A DNA stretch of 64,000 nt from Pseudoalteromonas flavipulchra NCIMB 2033 = ATCC BAA-314 (lineage in GTDB: Bacteria > Pseudomonadota > Gammaproteobacteria > Enterobacterales > Alteromonadaceae), in contig JWIH01000011.1 in the NCBI GenBank assembly GCA_000814665.1, positions 186,001 through 250,000 on the forward strand. The letters run 5' to 3'. Position 1 is the stretch's first letter; every line of letters starts with the position of its first letter. Under the pieces are notes generated by a model that searched no databases, was not told the DNA's origin, and worked only from the letters and a program-made list of their open reading frames with translations. Below are positions 1 to 8,140 of the stretch, piece by piece. The translations under genes and the position numbers were made by a program.

Positions 1-1401
1 GATAGCGATAGTCGCAACAATAAACCCTGGAACAATTTCATATAATGTCGCGCTAAGCGGCTCACCATTATAAGTAAACGGACCATAGATCCATACCAAC
101 ACAGTCACCGCGCCAGATACCATACCAGCAAGCGCGCCAGCAAAGTTCATGCGAGACCAGAATAAGCTTATCAGCACCAGTGGGCCAAATGCTGCACCAA
201 AACCAGCCCAAGCATTACTTACAAGATCTAGAATCGAGCTATCTCTGTCATACGCAAGATAAATGGCAGCAAGCGCTACAACCAGCACACTAGCACGACC
301 AACAAGCACCAGCTCTTTATCCGAAGCATTCTTATTCAAGAATATCTTATAAAAGTCTTCAGTTAACGAACTTGAACTCACTAACAATTGCGAAGAAATA
401 GTACTCATAATTGCGGCAAGAATAGCTGCCAGTAAAAAACCTGCAATCAATGGATGGAACAATAGCTGAGATAAAATCAAGAAAATGGTCTCGGCATCAT
501 CCACAACAAGCCCATGTTCATGTGCGTAAGCTGCACCAAACAAACCAGTGCCCACAGCACCGAGAGCTGCAACTATCATCCAGCTCATCCCTATGCGACG
601 CGCTGTCGGCATGTCTTTCACACTTCGAACAGACATAAAGCGCACGATAATATGAGGTTGACCAAAGTAGCCAAGACCCCAAGACATTGCTGAAATAATA
701 CCTATTGCACCAGCCGAACCAACCCAAGTTAACATCGTTGGGTTTAACTCATTTAGTGTTTGAGATAGCGGATTATCGAGCAGTGAGAAGGTAACTAAAG
801 GCACTAAAATCAAAGCGATAAACATAATACAACCTTGTACAAAGTCGGTCAGACTTACCGCTAAAAAGCCGCCAAATAAAGTATAAAGCACAACAACTCC
901 GGTGGTGATGTATAAACCACTCTCATAGCTCATGCCAAATGAACTTTCAAACAGCTTACCACCAGCAACCACACCAGAGGAGGTATATAGGGTGAAGAAA
1001 ACAATGATCACTAACGCTGAGACTATTCTTAGCGCGTTTCCTTTATCTTCAAAACGATTTGCAAAATAGTCAGGAATGGTTATCGCATCATTTGCATACT
1101 CTGTGTAAACACGCAGGCGTGGTGCAACCAATAAATAGTTAAGCCAAGCACCAATCACAAGACCTATTGCAATCCATGTACTGCTAAAACCATACAGGAA
1201 CATGGCACCCGGCAGACCCATTAAGATCCAACCACTCATGTCGGATGCGCCCGCTGAAAGCGCCGCTACACTTGGTGGTAAGCTACGACCGCCCAACATG
1301 TAGCCTGACACATCACTGGTCGACTTTTTATATGCGTATAACCCAATTCCCAACATCGCAATAAAATACAATGCGAGAGAGATTATCGTACCTATCTCCA
1401 A
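1..1401 (-). CDS. putP: Sodium/proline symporter PutP (3' end cut by window)
   Basis: This is an inner-membrane sodium:solute symporter that imports proline with Na+. About 467 codons are visible, reading off the left edge, against roughly 490-500 for the family, so only the C-terminal tail is missing. I translated it by hand from the minus strand. It has the PutP landmarks LGGRSLPPSVAALSAGASDM and the following SGWILMGLPGA, and is hydrophobic throughout, as expected of about 12-13 transmembrane helices. The best start is TTG at 1401, preceded by AGGAGG four bases upstream. The next in-frame ATG lies about 15 codons in and would remove most of the first helix. It is divergent from the EAL-HDOD gene. 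No putA is present in the window. Confidence 0.9.
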   Translation of the reverse strand, partial: MEIGTIISLALYFIAMLGIGLYAYKKSTSDVSGYMLGGRSLPPSVAALSAGASDMSGWILMGLPGAMFLYGFSSTWIAIGLVIGAWLNYLLVAPRLRVYTEYANDAITIPDYFANRFEDKGNALRIVSALVIIVFFTLYTSSGVVAGGKLFESSFGMSYESGLYITTGVVVLYTLFGGFLAVSLTDFVQGCIMFIALILVPLVTFSLLDNPLSQTLNELNPTMLTWVGSAGAIGIISAMSWGLGYFGQPHIIVRFMSVRSVKDMPTARRIGMSWMIVAALGAVGTGLFGAAYAHEHGLVVDDAETIFLILSQLLFHPLIAGFLLAAILAAIMSTISSQLLVSSSSLTEDFYKIFLNKNASDKELVLVGRASVLVVALAAIYLAYDRDSSILDLVSNAWAGFGAAFGPLVLISLFWSRMNFAGALAGMVSGAVTVLVWIYGPFTYNGEPLSATLYEIVPGFIVATIAI

Positions 1402-1718
1402 ATTAGCCTCCTAATTGTTAGTTGGGCTCTTCTCCAAATGTGAGCTTTTTCTATCACTTAATTATTCGATTTCTAACTCACTTTGAATAAAAGCCAAAAA
1501 CATAAAGGACCCACTATAACATGCACAAACCATACACCCAACCACCTGCGACCATTGATCAAAACAGTATTTTATTCGTACCTAATTCAACTGGTTAATT
1601 ATCATTCAGCCTATGTTCTGTATTTACCCATATTCTGTAAACTCAATTTCCCAGCGTGACCTGATTGCACTTTTACCTTATATTAAAGCCAATAGCATTT
1701 GTTTGGACGGTAGTATCT
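1402..1718. promoter_or_regulatory. Divergent intergenic region putP / EAL-HDOD gene
   Basis: About 317 bases without a gene. It holds the putP ribosome binding site (AGGAGG, about 1405-1410, minus sense). It also holds a direct repeat ATGTTCTGTA / ATATTCTGTA at 1613-1622 and 1630-1639, spaced 17 bp, which could be an operator. I cannot name a regulator or place a convincing -35/-10 pair. Both divergent promoters should lie here. Confidence 0.4.
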
Positions 1719-2939
1719 ATGTACTTTTACGCGGCTCGTCAGCCAATTTTTGATGTCCAAAGGGAATTGATTGGATACGAACTTTTATTTCGTGATGGCC
1801 TAAATAATGTATTTCCCGAAATTGACGGTGATGAAGCAACAAGTCGCTTGGTTGAAGGCAGCCAGTTTACCTTTGGTCTTGATGACCTCACAAATCAACG
1901 CCCTGCTTACATTAACTTCACCCTAGAGACGCTGGCAAAAGGCTATGTGCAAATGTTGGCGCCAGAACAAGTCGTCGTCGAAATATTAGAAACGGTACAA
2001 CCGGGGAAAAGACTCTTAGCGTGTGTAAAAGAGCTTAAAGAGCAAGGCTATACGCTTGCACTTGACGATTACCATCACCAAAATGTATGGCGCCATTTTT
2101 TTCCCTATATTGACCAGATAAAAGTCGATTTGTTGGCAACTAACCTAGAGCAAATCCATACCATTAAAACCGCGATACAGGATTTCCCCAATATTGATTT
2201 AGTGGCAGAAAAAGTAGAAACCTACGAACAGTTTGAACTCGCCAAGTCGCTTGGATTCAAATATTTTCAAGGCTTCTTTTTTGCCAAACCCGAAATGGTC
2301 AAAACCAAAGCGTTGGCTCCTTCGGAATTAGCCATGGCTGAATTGCTTTATGAGACTTCAAGCGTTGAGCCCGACCTTGCTAGGATCACACAGGTCTTTG
2401 AACGTGATGTAAACCTAAGCTACAAACTTCTTCGTTATGCAAATAGTGCTGTATTTAAACGCCGAGCAGAAATATCAACGATTAAACAAGCCTTGGTTGT
2501 ACTCGGTAGTGAAGAGCTTAAGCGTCTGATCTCATTATTATTTGCTTCACAGCTTAATACTGAAAAGCCCAAAGAACTACTTTCACTTTCTTTATTGCGC
2601 GCACACTTTATGGAAGCAATAGCAACCAAGGCCAATAAAGTCTCCGATACTGGAAGTACATTTTTGGTTGGCATGATGTCACTGATGGACGCCATTCTCG
2701 ATGACGATATGGCCAGTTTATTGACGAAATTACCCTTATCTCAAGAAATTAAATCAACCCTACTGAAAAAACCGAGTGCTTTTGGTATTTATCTGGACCT
2801 TGCTGAATCTATGGAAAAGGGTGACTGGGAGAGTGTTGAAACCATATCAAAATCTCTTGGCGTAACCAGCCAAAATATCGCCGAGCTATATCAAAAATCG
2901 CAAGTTTGGAGTGACACTCAAATAAAAGCGATAGAGTAA
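1719..2939 (+). CDS. EAL-HDOD domain protein (CdgJ/YuxH-like signalling protein)
   Basis: 406-residue cytoplasmic signalling protein: an EAL-type domain in about the first 200 residues and an HDOD domain in the rest (PF08668-like). The EAL signature is degenerate (E21-L-L at YELLFRDG). However, ILE, DD (LALDDYHH), VAEKVE and a QGFFF in place of QGY are recognisable, so c-di-GMP may be bound rather than hydrolysed (inference). Relatives such as Vibrio cholerae CdgJ affect motility. The start chosen is ATG 1719, with GGACGG 8 bp upstream. An upstream TTG at 1665 would add 18 residues not typical of the family, which begins near YAARQPIFD. It is monocistronic, with a perfect inverted repeat after the stop. 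Confidence 0.85.
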   Translation: MYFYAARQPIFDVQRELIGYELLFRDGLNNVFPEIDGDEATSRLVEGSQFTFGLDDLTNQRPAYINFTLETLAKGYVQMLAPEQVVVEILETVQPGKRLLACVKELKEQGYTLALDDYHHQNVWRHFFPYIDQIKVDLLATNLEQIHTIKTAIQDFPNIDLVAEKVETYEQFELAKSLGFKYFQGFFFAKPEMVKTKALAPSELAMAELLYETSSVEPDLARITQVFERDVNLSYKLLRYANSAVFKRRAEISTIKQALVVLGSEELKRLISLLFASQLNTEKPKELLSLSLLRAHFMEAIATKANKVSDTGSTFLVGMMSLMDAILDDDMASLLTKLPLSQEIKSTLLKKPSAFGIYLDLAESMEKGDWESVETISKSLGVTSQNIAELYQKSQVWSDTQIKAIE

Positions 2940-2948
2940 CCAACCAAA

Positions 2949-2971
2949 GGATGCGACAATCTGTCGCATCC
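2949..2971 (+). terminator. Inverted repeat after EAL-HDOD gene, possible terminator
   Basis: GGATGCGACA and TGTCGCATCC form a perfect 10-bp stem with a 3-nt loop, starting 9 bp after the stop codon. No T-run follows, so it may terminate weakly or protect the 3' end. Confidence 0.55.
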
Positions 2972-3028
2972 CACTAAGCACCTGATAGCGATAAAATAAG
3001 TGCACTATAACAACTTCAAAGTGAACTT

Positions 3029-5047
3029 ATGAAACGCACCCTACTCTCTCTTGCTATTGTTTCCTTATCCCCCATCACCCATGCTGATGAAATCGAAAAA
3101 ATCGTTGTTATTGCACCGATGCAAACACCAATTACGCTAACAACGGATACCAAAGCAGTACGCCAACCACTACCAGCACAAGATGGCGCGGATTTACTCT
3201 CTTCAATTGCGGGATTCTCACTCATTAAAAAAGGCGGCGCAAGTGCCGACCCTGTGTTTCGTGGCATGGCAGGCTCTAGAATTGCCATTATCGCCAATAA
3301 TGGTCAAACGCTTGGTGGTTGCGGTAGCCGCATGGACCCGCCTACGGCATATATTACGCCACAATCCTACGACACCTTAAAAGTCATCAAAGGCCCACAA
3401 ACTGTGTTGTATGGTCCAGGCAACAGTGCTGCGACTGTGGTGTTTGAACGTGAAAATGAACGCCTAGCTAAATCTGAAGTGATTGGCTTTACCAATGCGG
3501 TGCTTTCGAGCCAAGGCCGCCACAGTGTTAACAGCGATATCAAGGCTGGTAATGAACGCGGATACGCTCGGATCGCAGCAAATTACAGTGATGCAGATGA
3601 TTATGAAGATGGTAATGGCACCAAAGTTCACTCAGCGTATGAGCGCTGGAATATAGACACAGAGTTTGCCTATACCCCAAGCGATGACGCTTTTTACTCT
3701 ATCACTTACGGGGTAAGCGATGGTGAAGTTGCCTATGCCGACCGCATGATGGATGGCAGCCTCTTCGACCGAGAAAATATTGGCCTGAATATCAAATTAT
3801 CTTCCCTTTCATCTCTGATTGAAGAGTTAACATTCAACGCATACTATAACTACGTTGACCACATCATGGACAATCATAGCTTACGTCCTTTTGTTGCTAA
3901 CATGATGATGAAAACCCCAACCTCTTCCAACCCTGACCGCAAAACTTACGGCGCAAAGCTTACGTTGACTTCAGAAATCAATACCCAACATACTTTTATT
4001 TACGGTGTCGATTATCAAGCAAATGAGCACCGCAATAGAGTCAGCCGAGATCAATTCAACAATCCGGTAGAAACGATGCCACGCCAAATAGATGCTGAAT
4101 TTAGACAGCTCGGTGTATTTGCCGAGTTCGAATATCAATTGAGTCAAACTAGCCAATGGGTTAGCGGATTGCGCATTGATGATTGGCAAAGTGAAGATCA
4201 TCGCACCATGATAAGCGCAATGATGTCGATGAAACCAAACCCAACCGCCCTACAAACAAGAGAAGATACGTTATTCAGCGGATTTAGCCGCTATCAAGCA
4301 CAATCTAAAAACAGTAGCTATTTTGTCGGCTTCGGCATTACAGAGCGCTTTCCCGATTACTGGGAAGTAGTCGGTGGTAGCCGAGGAAGTGAAACGTCTA
4401 TTTCTGCCTTTAATGTCGATACTGAAAAAACCGTGCAATTAGATGCTGGATTGGTAAAGCAGTTCAAAAACATTAACGTCAACTTCTCAGTGTTCTATAA
4501 CCAAATTGACGACTATTTATTAATCGACAATATGTTTAAAAAGATGAATATGACGTCAAAAGTGACCAGAAATATTGACGCAGAAACCTTAGGTTTTGAG
4601 GGTGAAGTAATGTGGCAAGCGAGCAAAGCGCTACAACTCACCGGTAGTATCAACTACGTAAAGGGTAATAACCTTACCAACAATCTCGCATTAGCTCAGC
4701 AACCGCCCCTACAACTGCGTATTGTGAGCAATTACCAACTAAGCGATAAGTGGCAACTAGGCGGATTGGTAAGATTAGTACAACATCAGCACAGAGTGGC
4801 GATTGGACAAGGGAATATTGCAGGGCAGGACGTCACTGCGACGGCTGGGTTTGGCACGCTTTCACTCAATACCAATTATCAATATAGCGATGCATTACAG
4901 CTCAGTGCTGGCGTAGATAATGTACTCGATAAAACCTATGCCGAGCATTTAAGTCGTTCCGGCGCCGCGGTAAGTGGCTTTGACCAAATTGATCGAGTCA
5001 ATGAGCTGGGACGGACACTCTGGGCAAATCTTAACTGGCGCTTCTAA
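3029..5047 (+). CDS. TonB-dependent copper-type receptor (OprC/NosA family)
   Basis: 672-residue outer-membrane TonB-dependent receptor. It has a signal peptide (MKRTLLSLAIVSLSPITHA, cleavage before DE), a plug domain at about 45-150, and a beta-barrel ending in Phe (NLNWRF). The plug contains GSRIAIIANNGQ followed by LGGCGSRMDPPTAYI, close to the signature of the copper receptors OprC/NosA (TIGR01778). Met-rich stretches (FVANMMMKTP, MISAMMSMKP, MFKKMNM) lie in predicted barrel loops and fit Cu binding, although that role is inferred. The gene stands alone: no TonB or copper chaperone gene is adjacent. The ribosome binding site before ATG 3029 is poor. A strong terminator follows. Confidence 0.85.
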   Translation: MKRTLLSLAIVSLSPITHADEIEKIVVIAPMQTPITLTTDTKAVRQPLPAQDGADLLSSIAGFSLIKKGGASADPVFRGMAGSRIAIIANNGQTLGGCGSRMDPPTAYITPQSYDTLKVIKGPQTVLYGPGNSAATVVFERENERLAKSEVIGFTNAVLSSQGRHSVNSDIKAGNERGYARIAANYSDADDYEDGNGTKVHSAYERWNIDTEFAYTPSDDAFYSITYGVSDGEVAYADRMMDGSLFDRENIGLNIKLSSLSSLIEELTFNAYYNYVDHIMDNHSLRPFVANMMMKTPTSSNPDRKTYGAKLTLTSEINTQHTFIYGVDYQANEHRNRVSRDQFNNPVETMPRQIDAEFRQLGVFAEFEYQLSQTSQWVSGLRIDDWQSEDHRTMISAMMSMKPNPTALQTREDTLFSGFSRYQAQSKNSSYFVGFGITERFPDYWEVVGGSRGSETSISAFNVDTEKTVQLDAGLVKQFKNINVNFSVFYNQIDDYLLIDNMFKKMNMTSKVTRNIDAETLGFEGEVMWQASKALQLTGSINYVKGNNLTNNLALAQQPPLQLRIVSNYQLSDKWQLGGLVRLVQHQHRVAIGQGNIAGQDVTATAGFGTLSLNTNYQYSDALQLSAGVDNVLDKTYAEHLSRSGAAVSGFDQIDRVNELGRTLWANLNWRF

Positions 5048-5067
5048 CCGTATACTAAGATAACCAT

Positions 5068-5095
5068 AAGGTCGGCGATTGCCGACCTTATTTTT
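5068..5095. terminator. Bidirectional rho-independent terminator
   Basis: AAGGTCGGC (5068-5076), a 4-nt loop, GCCGACCTT (5081-5089), then ATTTTT. It sits between the convergent TonB receptor and mlaA. The minus-strand reading is preceded by a run of A and overlaps the mlaA stop, so it probably serves both genes. Confidence 0.85.
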
Positions 5096-5825
5096 ACAAG
5101 TTCTCTAAAAAGTTCTCGTCAAAATCATCCGGCTCTTCTTCCATTGGCGGGTTGCCATCGAATAGCTCGTACAATTGACGTTGATAATATACATCTTTTA
5201 AGAAAGTGTATGGATCAAGCGACTCATTTAGCAGCTTTTCTTGTGACATCAAAGCCGCTCTTGCTTCAACCGCACGCAGCGCGAACACTAATACTGTTTG
5301 TGGCGTAGTGAGTGCAATTTCTGGCAAGACAAAGTTATCGACTACATCACCCGTTAAGTTTCTCGCGGTCGTCGGTCCCATACCAGGGATCATAATATAC
5401 GCACCATCGCCAACGCCCCACACACCAAGGGTTTGGCCAAAATCTTCGTCTTTAAGCTCAAGCCCAAGTGTTTTCGCAACATCAAACAAGCCAAAAATAC
5501 CGACCGTAGAATTAACTAAAAAGCGAGCAACATTGATTGCCATATGATCAGGCTTACCCTGTAGTGCTGCGTTTACTGCATCGGTCGGTGCGGCGATGTT
5601 GGTGGTGAAATTAACCACACTACTGCGTACAGGAGCGGGAGTCACCGCGACATACCCTTTAGCAACAGGACGTAAAATATAGGCATCCAACACATCCATG
5701 TTGAAATCATAGAGTGGGCGGTTAAGTGATTGAAATGGATCTCGTGGATCCTTTTTCTCTTCGGGTACTTGCGCACAACCAACAACCGTCAGCGCAAGTA
5801 AACCTGTGAGCACAGCTTTAAGCAT
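5094..5825 (-). CDS. mlaA: MlaA (VacJ) outer-membrane lipid-asymmetry lipoprotein
   Basis: 243-residue lipoprotein with a signal peptide and lipobox LTVVGC (lipidated Cys17), followed by the family's DPFQSLNRPLYDFN block and the conserved MlaA domain to about residue 215. The C-terminus is acidic. MlaA sits in the outer membrane and removes surface-exposed phospholipid, passing it to MlaC. Its ATG follows the ccmI stop with no gap, so it is translated at the end of the ccm operon. Vibrio has the same ccm-vacJ arrangement. No other mla genes are in the window. Confidence 0.93.
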   Translation of the reverse strand: MLKAVLTGLLALTVVGCAQVPEEKKDPRDPFQSLNRPLYDFNMDVLDAYILRPVAKGYVAVTPAPVRSSVVNFTTNIAAPTDAVNAALQGKPDHMAINVARFLVNSTVGIFGLFDVAKTLGLELKDEDFGQTLGVWGVGDGAYIMIPGMGPTTARNLTGDVVDNFVLPEIALTTPQTVLVFALRAVEARAALMSQEKLLNESLDPYTFLKDVYYQRQLYELFDGNPPMEEEPDDFDENFLENL

Positions 5826-7109
5826 TTAATTCCCTGTATTTGTTAAGACACGACTAATCTCGACATTGAGCTGATTTTCGCCTTGTTGAAGTTCAATTAC
5901 GCTTGAAACACCCTCAAGTTCTCCTTCTGAAGGCATAACTGAACCATCATTAGAAACACGAGCAATGACCGTAACTTGAGAAAATTTCGACAAGGTTAAT
6001 TCAGGCATCATTGCCATACTATCATCTAGGTTTACCGTCATTGGCAAGTTAAAGTTTGTAATTTTGGCCACCGCCAATGGCATGGCGGGACCTTCAGCTG
6101 CCTTTGCAAAAACGAACAAGGTACTGTCCTTTGGAATCTTGTTCTGTAACTCTGCCGAAATGGTTACGGTAGCAACAATATTGGCTTTGGCAGCAACTGA
6201 CTCATCTGTTTGTTGACCTAACTTTTGTTCGATTTCAGCAATCCGCCCTGCGATCATCTCATAACGCGGATCATCTTTGGTTAATTGTGACAACAAGACT
6301 TCAAAAGCGGCTTTTGACTCTTTCCAATCTTGACGTTCATAGGCAATTAACGCCAACAAGCTAATCGCATCAATATTCGCTGGATCATTCTTGAGCACTT
6401 TTGACAACATTCTGGCCGCGCGATTCATACTTGGCTCTGAGCCCTCTATCAACAACGCTTGGCTATAATTCACTAGGACATTATTGTTATTAGGTTGCAT
6501 CACGAGTGCTTTATCAAATGCCTGCATCGCCATCTCAAAGTCACTAAGTGACATTGCAACACGACCAAGTAACATCCATGCAACTGCATCGTCGCCAGCG
6601 GTTGCTAGTTTAGTTCTTAGCCCCAGCGCAAATGCTTGTAGCTCGTTGGCATTTAGCGGCTCTCCAGATTGCATTACTGCACGCTCACCATACTCAGGTA
6701 ACTTTTCAACGGCTTCATGCCAGCTCGCTATTTGCCTGTGACTACCCGTGTAGTAATAAAAGACACCTGTCACCAGCACCATAAAAGCAATACCCGTGAG
6801 CGCCAACACACGGTTGTCACCACGACTCGTCAATGATTGTTCAGGCGATAGCTCATTCAATAAGCGACGCTTGAGTTCAACCACAGATTCATTATAACTG
6901 TCTTTTTCGATACGCTGATTAGCAAGCTCTTCTTTTAACTCTTCCAAACGCTGATGGAAAATATCGATACGCTCGGCATTCGCATCATGATCAACCGTGA
7001 TGTGTCTTTCTTTTTTAATAAACGGAAAAACCACAAAGAGACCGGCAAATACGCCCAGCAGAAGAAACAAAAACCACATTTGGGTTAAATCTGTCGAGAA
7101 TTCGCTCAC
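5826..7109 (-). CDS. ccmI: Cytochrome c maturation protein CcmI
   Basis: 427-residue apocytochrome c chaperone. It has a transmembrane segment at about 11-30, a cytoplasmic loop rich in charged residues, a second transmembrane segment at about 104-121, then a periplasmic part with TPR repeats (about 150-290) and a C-terminal beta-rich domain. CcmI presents apocytochrome c to the CcmF/CcmH ligation complex. It overlaps ccmH by 4 bp (ATGA), showing translational coupling. In E. coli this part is fused to CcmH; here the two are separate genes, as in Pseudomonas and Vibrio. Confidence 0.92.
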   Translation of the reverse strand: MSEFSTDLTQMWFLFLLLGVFAGLFVVFPFIKKERHITVDHDANAERIDIFHQRLEELKEELANQRIEKDSYNESVVELKRRLLNELSPEQSLTSRGDNRVLALTGIAFMVLVTGVFYYYTGSHRQIASWHEAVEKLPEYGERAVMQSGEPLNANELQAFALGLRTKLATAGDDAVAWMLLGRVAMSLSDFEMAMQAFDKALVMQPNNNNVLVNYSQALLIEGSEPSMNRAARMLSKVLKNDPANIDAISLLALIAYERQDWKESKAAFEVLLSQLTKDDPRYEMIAGRIAEIEQKLGQQTDESVAAKANIVATVTISAELQNKIPKDSTLFVFAKAAEGPAMPLAVAKITNFNLPMTVNLDDSMAMMPELTLSKFSQVTVIARVSNDGSVMPSEGELEGVSSVIELQQGENQLNVEISRVLTNTGN

Positions 7110-7570
7110 TGCTCACGCTCCTGACGTTGATATTGATTAATGAGCTCTGTCAGCTTTTGTTCGTCCGCTGCATTCCAATCTTGCTTTTTCGCAGCGCGTT
7201 TTTGACGAAACACAATAAAGCCGAAGCCTAAAATAATGATTGCCACTGGCAGTACCCAAAGTACGATCGTTGCAGGCGTAACAGGTGGTTGATAATGAAC
7301 GAAATAACCATAGCGGTCGATCATATAATCAATGACCTCTTGCTTAGACTGACCTTCATTAACCAAAGCGATGACTTTATCACGCAGATCTTTGGCTACG
7401 ACGGCATCTGAATCTGCAATGTTTTGGTTCTGGCATTTCGGGCAGCGTAGCTCATGAGTCAGCTCTCGGAAAGTTTGCTCACGTTCAGCTGTAGCAAAGT
7501 TATATTTGTCTTCCGTTGCTTGTGCCGCTGCGGTAATCATCATTAAAAGCAAAACAATTACATATTTCAT
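7106..7570 (-). CDS. ccmH: Cytochrome c maturation thiol protein CcmH (CycL type)
   Basis: 154 residues: signal peptide, periplasmic helical domain with the redox motif LRCPKC (Cys43, Cys46), and a C-terminal transmembrane helix at about 103-122 followed by a basic cytoplasmic tail. It reduces the CXXCH thiols of apocytochrome c before haem attachment. It lies in the ccm operon with 4-bp overlaps to both ccmG and ccmI. Confidence 0.95.
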   Translation of the reverse strand: MKYVIVLLLMMITAAAQATEDKYNFATAEREQTFRELTHELRCPKCQNQNIADSDAVVAKDLRDKVIALVNEGQSKQEVIDYMIDRYGYFVHYQPPVTPATIVLWVLPVAIIILGFGFIVFRQKRAAKKQDWNAADEQKLTELINQYQRQEREQ

Positions 7571-8139
7571 TGCGCCAACTCCTGATAAATTGCCGCAAAC
7601 TTAGTGCGCCACACGCGTTCATTGATGTCGCCAGTATGATGCAACAAAATCTTACCTTGCTTATCTACCAAAAAAGTCTCTGGCGCGCCTGAAACACCTA
7701 GATCCAGTGCTAATGTACGCTCCAAATCAAGAATGTTAAATTGGTATGGGTTACCAGCACGACTCAGCATGTTATTGACATCTTGTCTTAGAGCATTGAT
7801 ATCAAACTGGTCGCCAAAATCAGGGTCATAAGCCTGCTCGTAATACAGACCTATTATTTTCACGCCACGCTCTCTAAGCTCAGTTAAATAACCCAGCTCA
7901 GCGATACAGGTTGGGCACCAAGTGCCCCATACGTTCATCAAGTAGACTTCACCCTTAAGCGAGTCGGCTGTCCAGATTTTATCACTATCCATTAGATCGG
8001 GTAATGAAAACTCAGGCATAGTGTGTCCTAAACGGCCGGTCTGGATCTCTCTAGGATTACCAAATAGTCCTTGGTACAAAAACACACACAGGAAAATAAA
8101 TATCAAAAAAGGCACTAAACCTAATAACTTGCGGTTCAT
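7567..8139 (-). CDS. ccmG: Thiol:disulfide interchange protein CcmG/DsbE
   Basis: 190-residue membrane-anchored periplasmic thioredoxin. It has an N-terminal anchor at about 5-24 and the active site WGTWCPTC (Cys75, Cys78). A cis-Pro region (GAPETFLVD) and the GTWC context distinguish CcmG/DsbE from general thioredoxins. It passes electrons from DsbD to CcmH or apocytochrome c. Its start is one base after the ccmF stop. Confidence 0.95.
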   Translation of the reverse strand: MNRKLLGLVPFLIFIFLCVFLYQGLFGNPREIQTGRLGHTMPEFSLPDLMDSDKIWTADSLKGEVYLMNVWGTWCPTCIAELGYLTELRERGVKIIGLYYEQAYDPDFGDQFDINALRQDVNNMLSRAGNPYQFNILDLERTLALDLGVSGAPETFLVDKQGKILLHHTGDINERVWRTKFAAIYQELAQ

Positions 8140-8140
8140 G

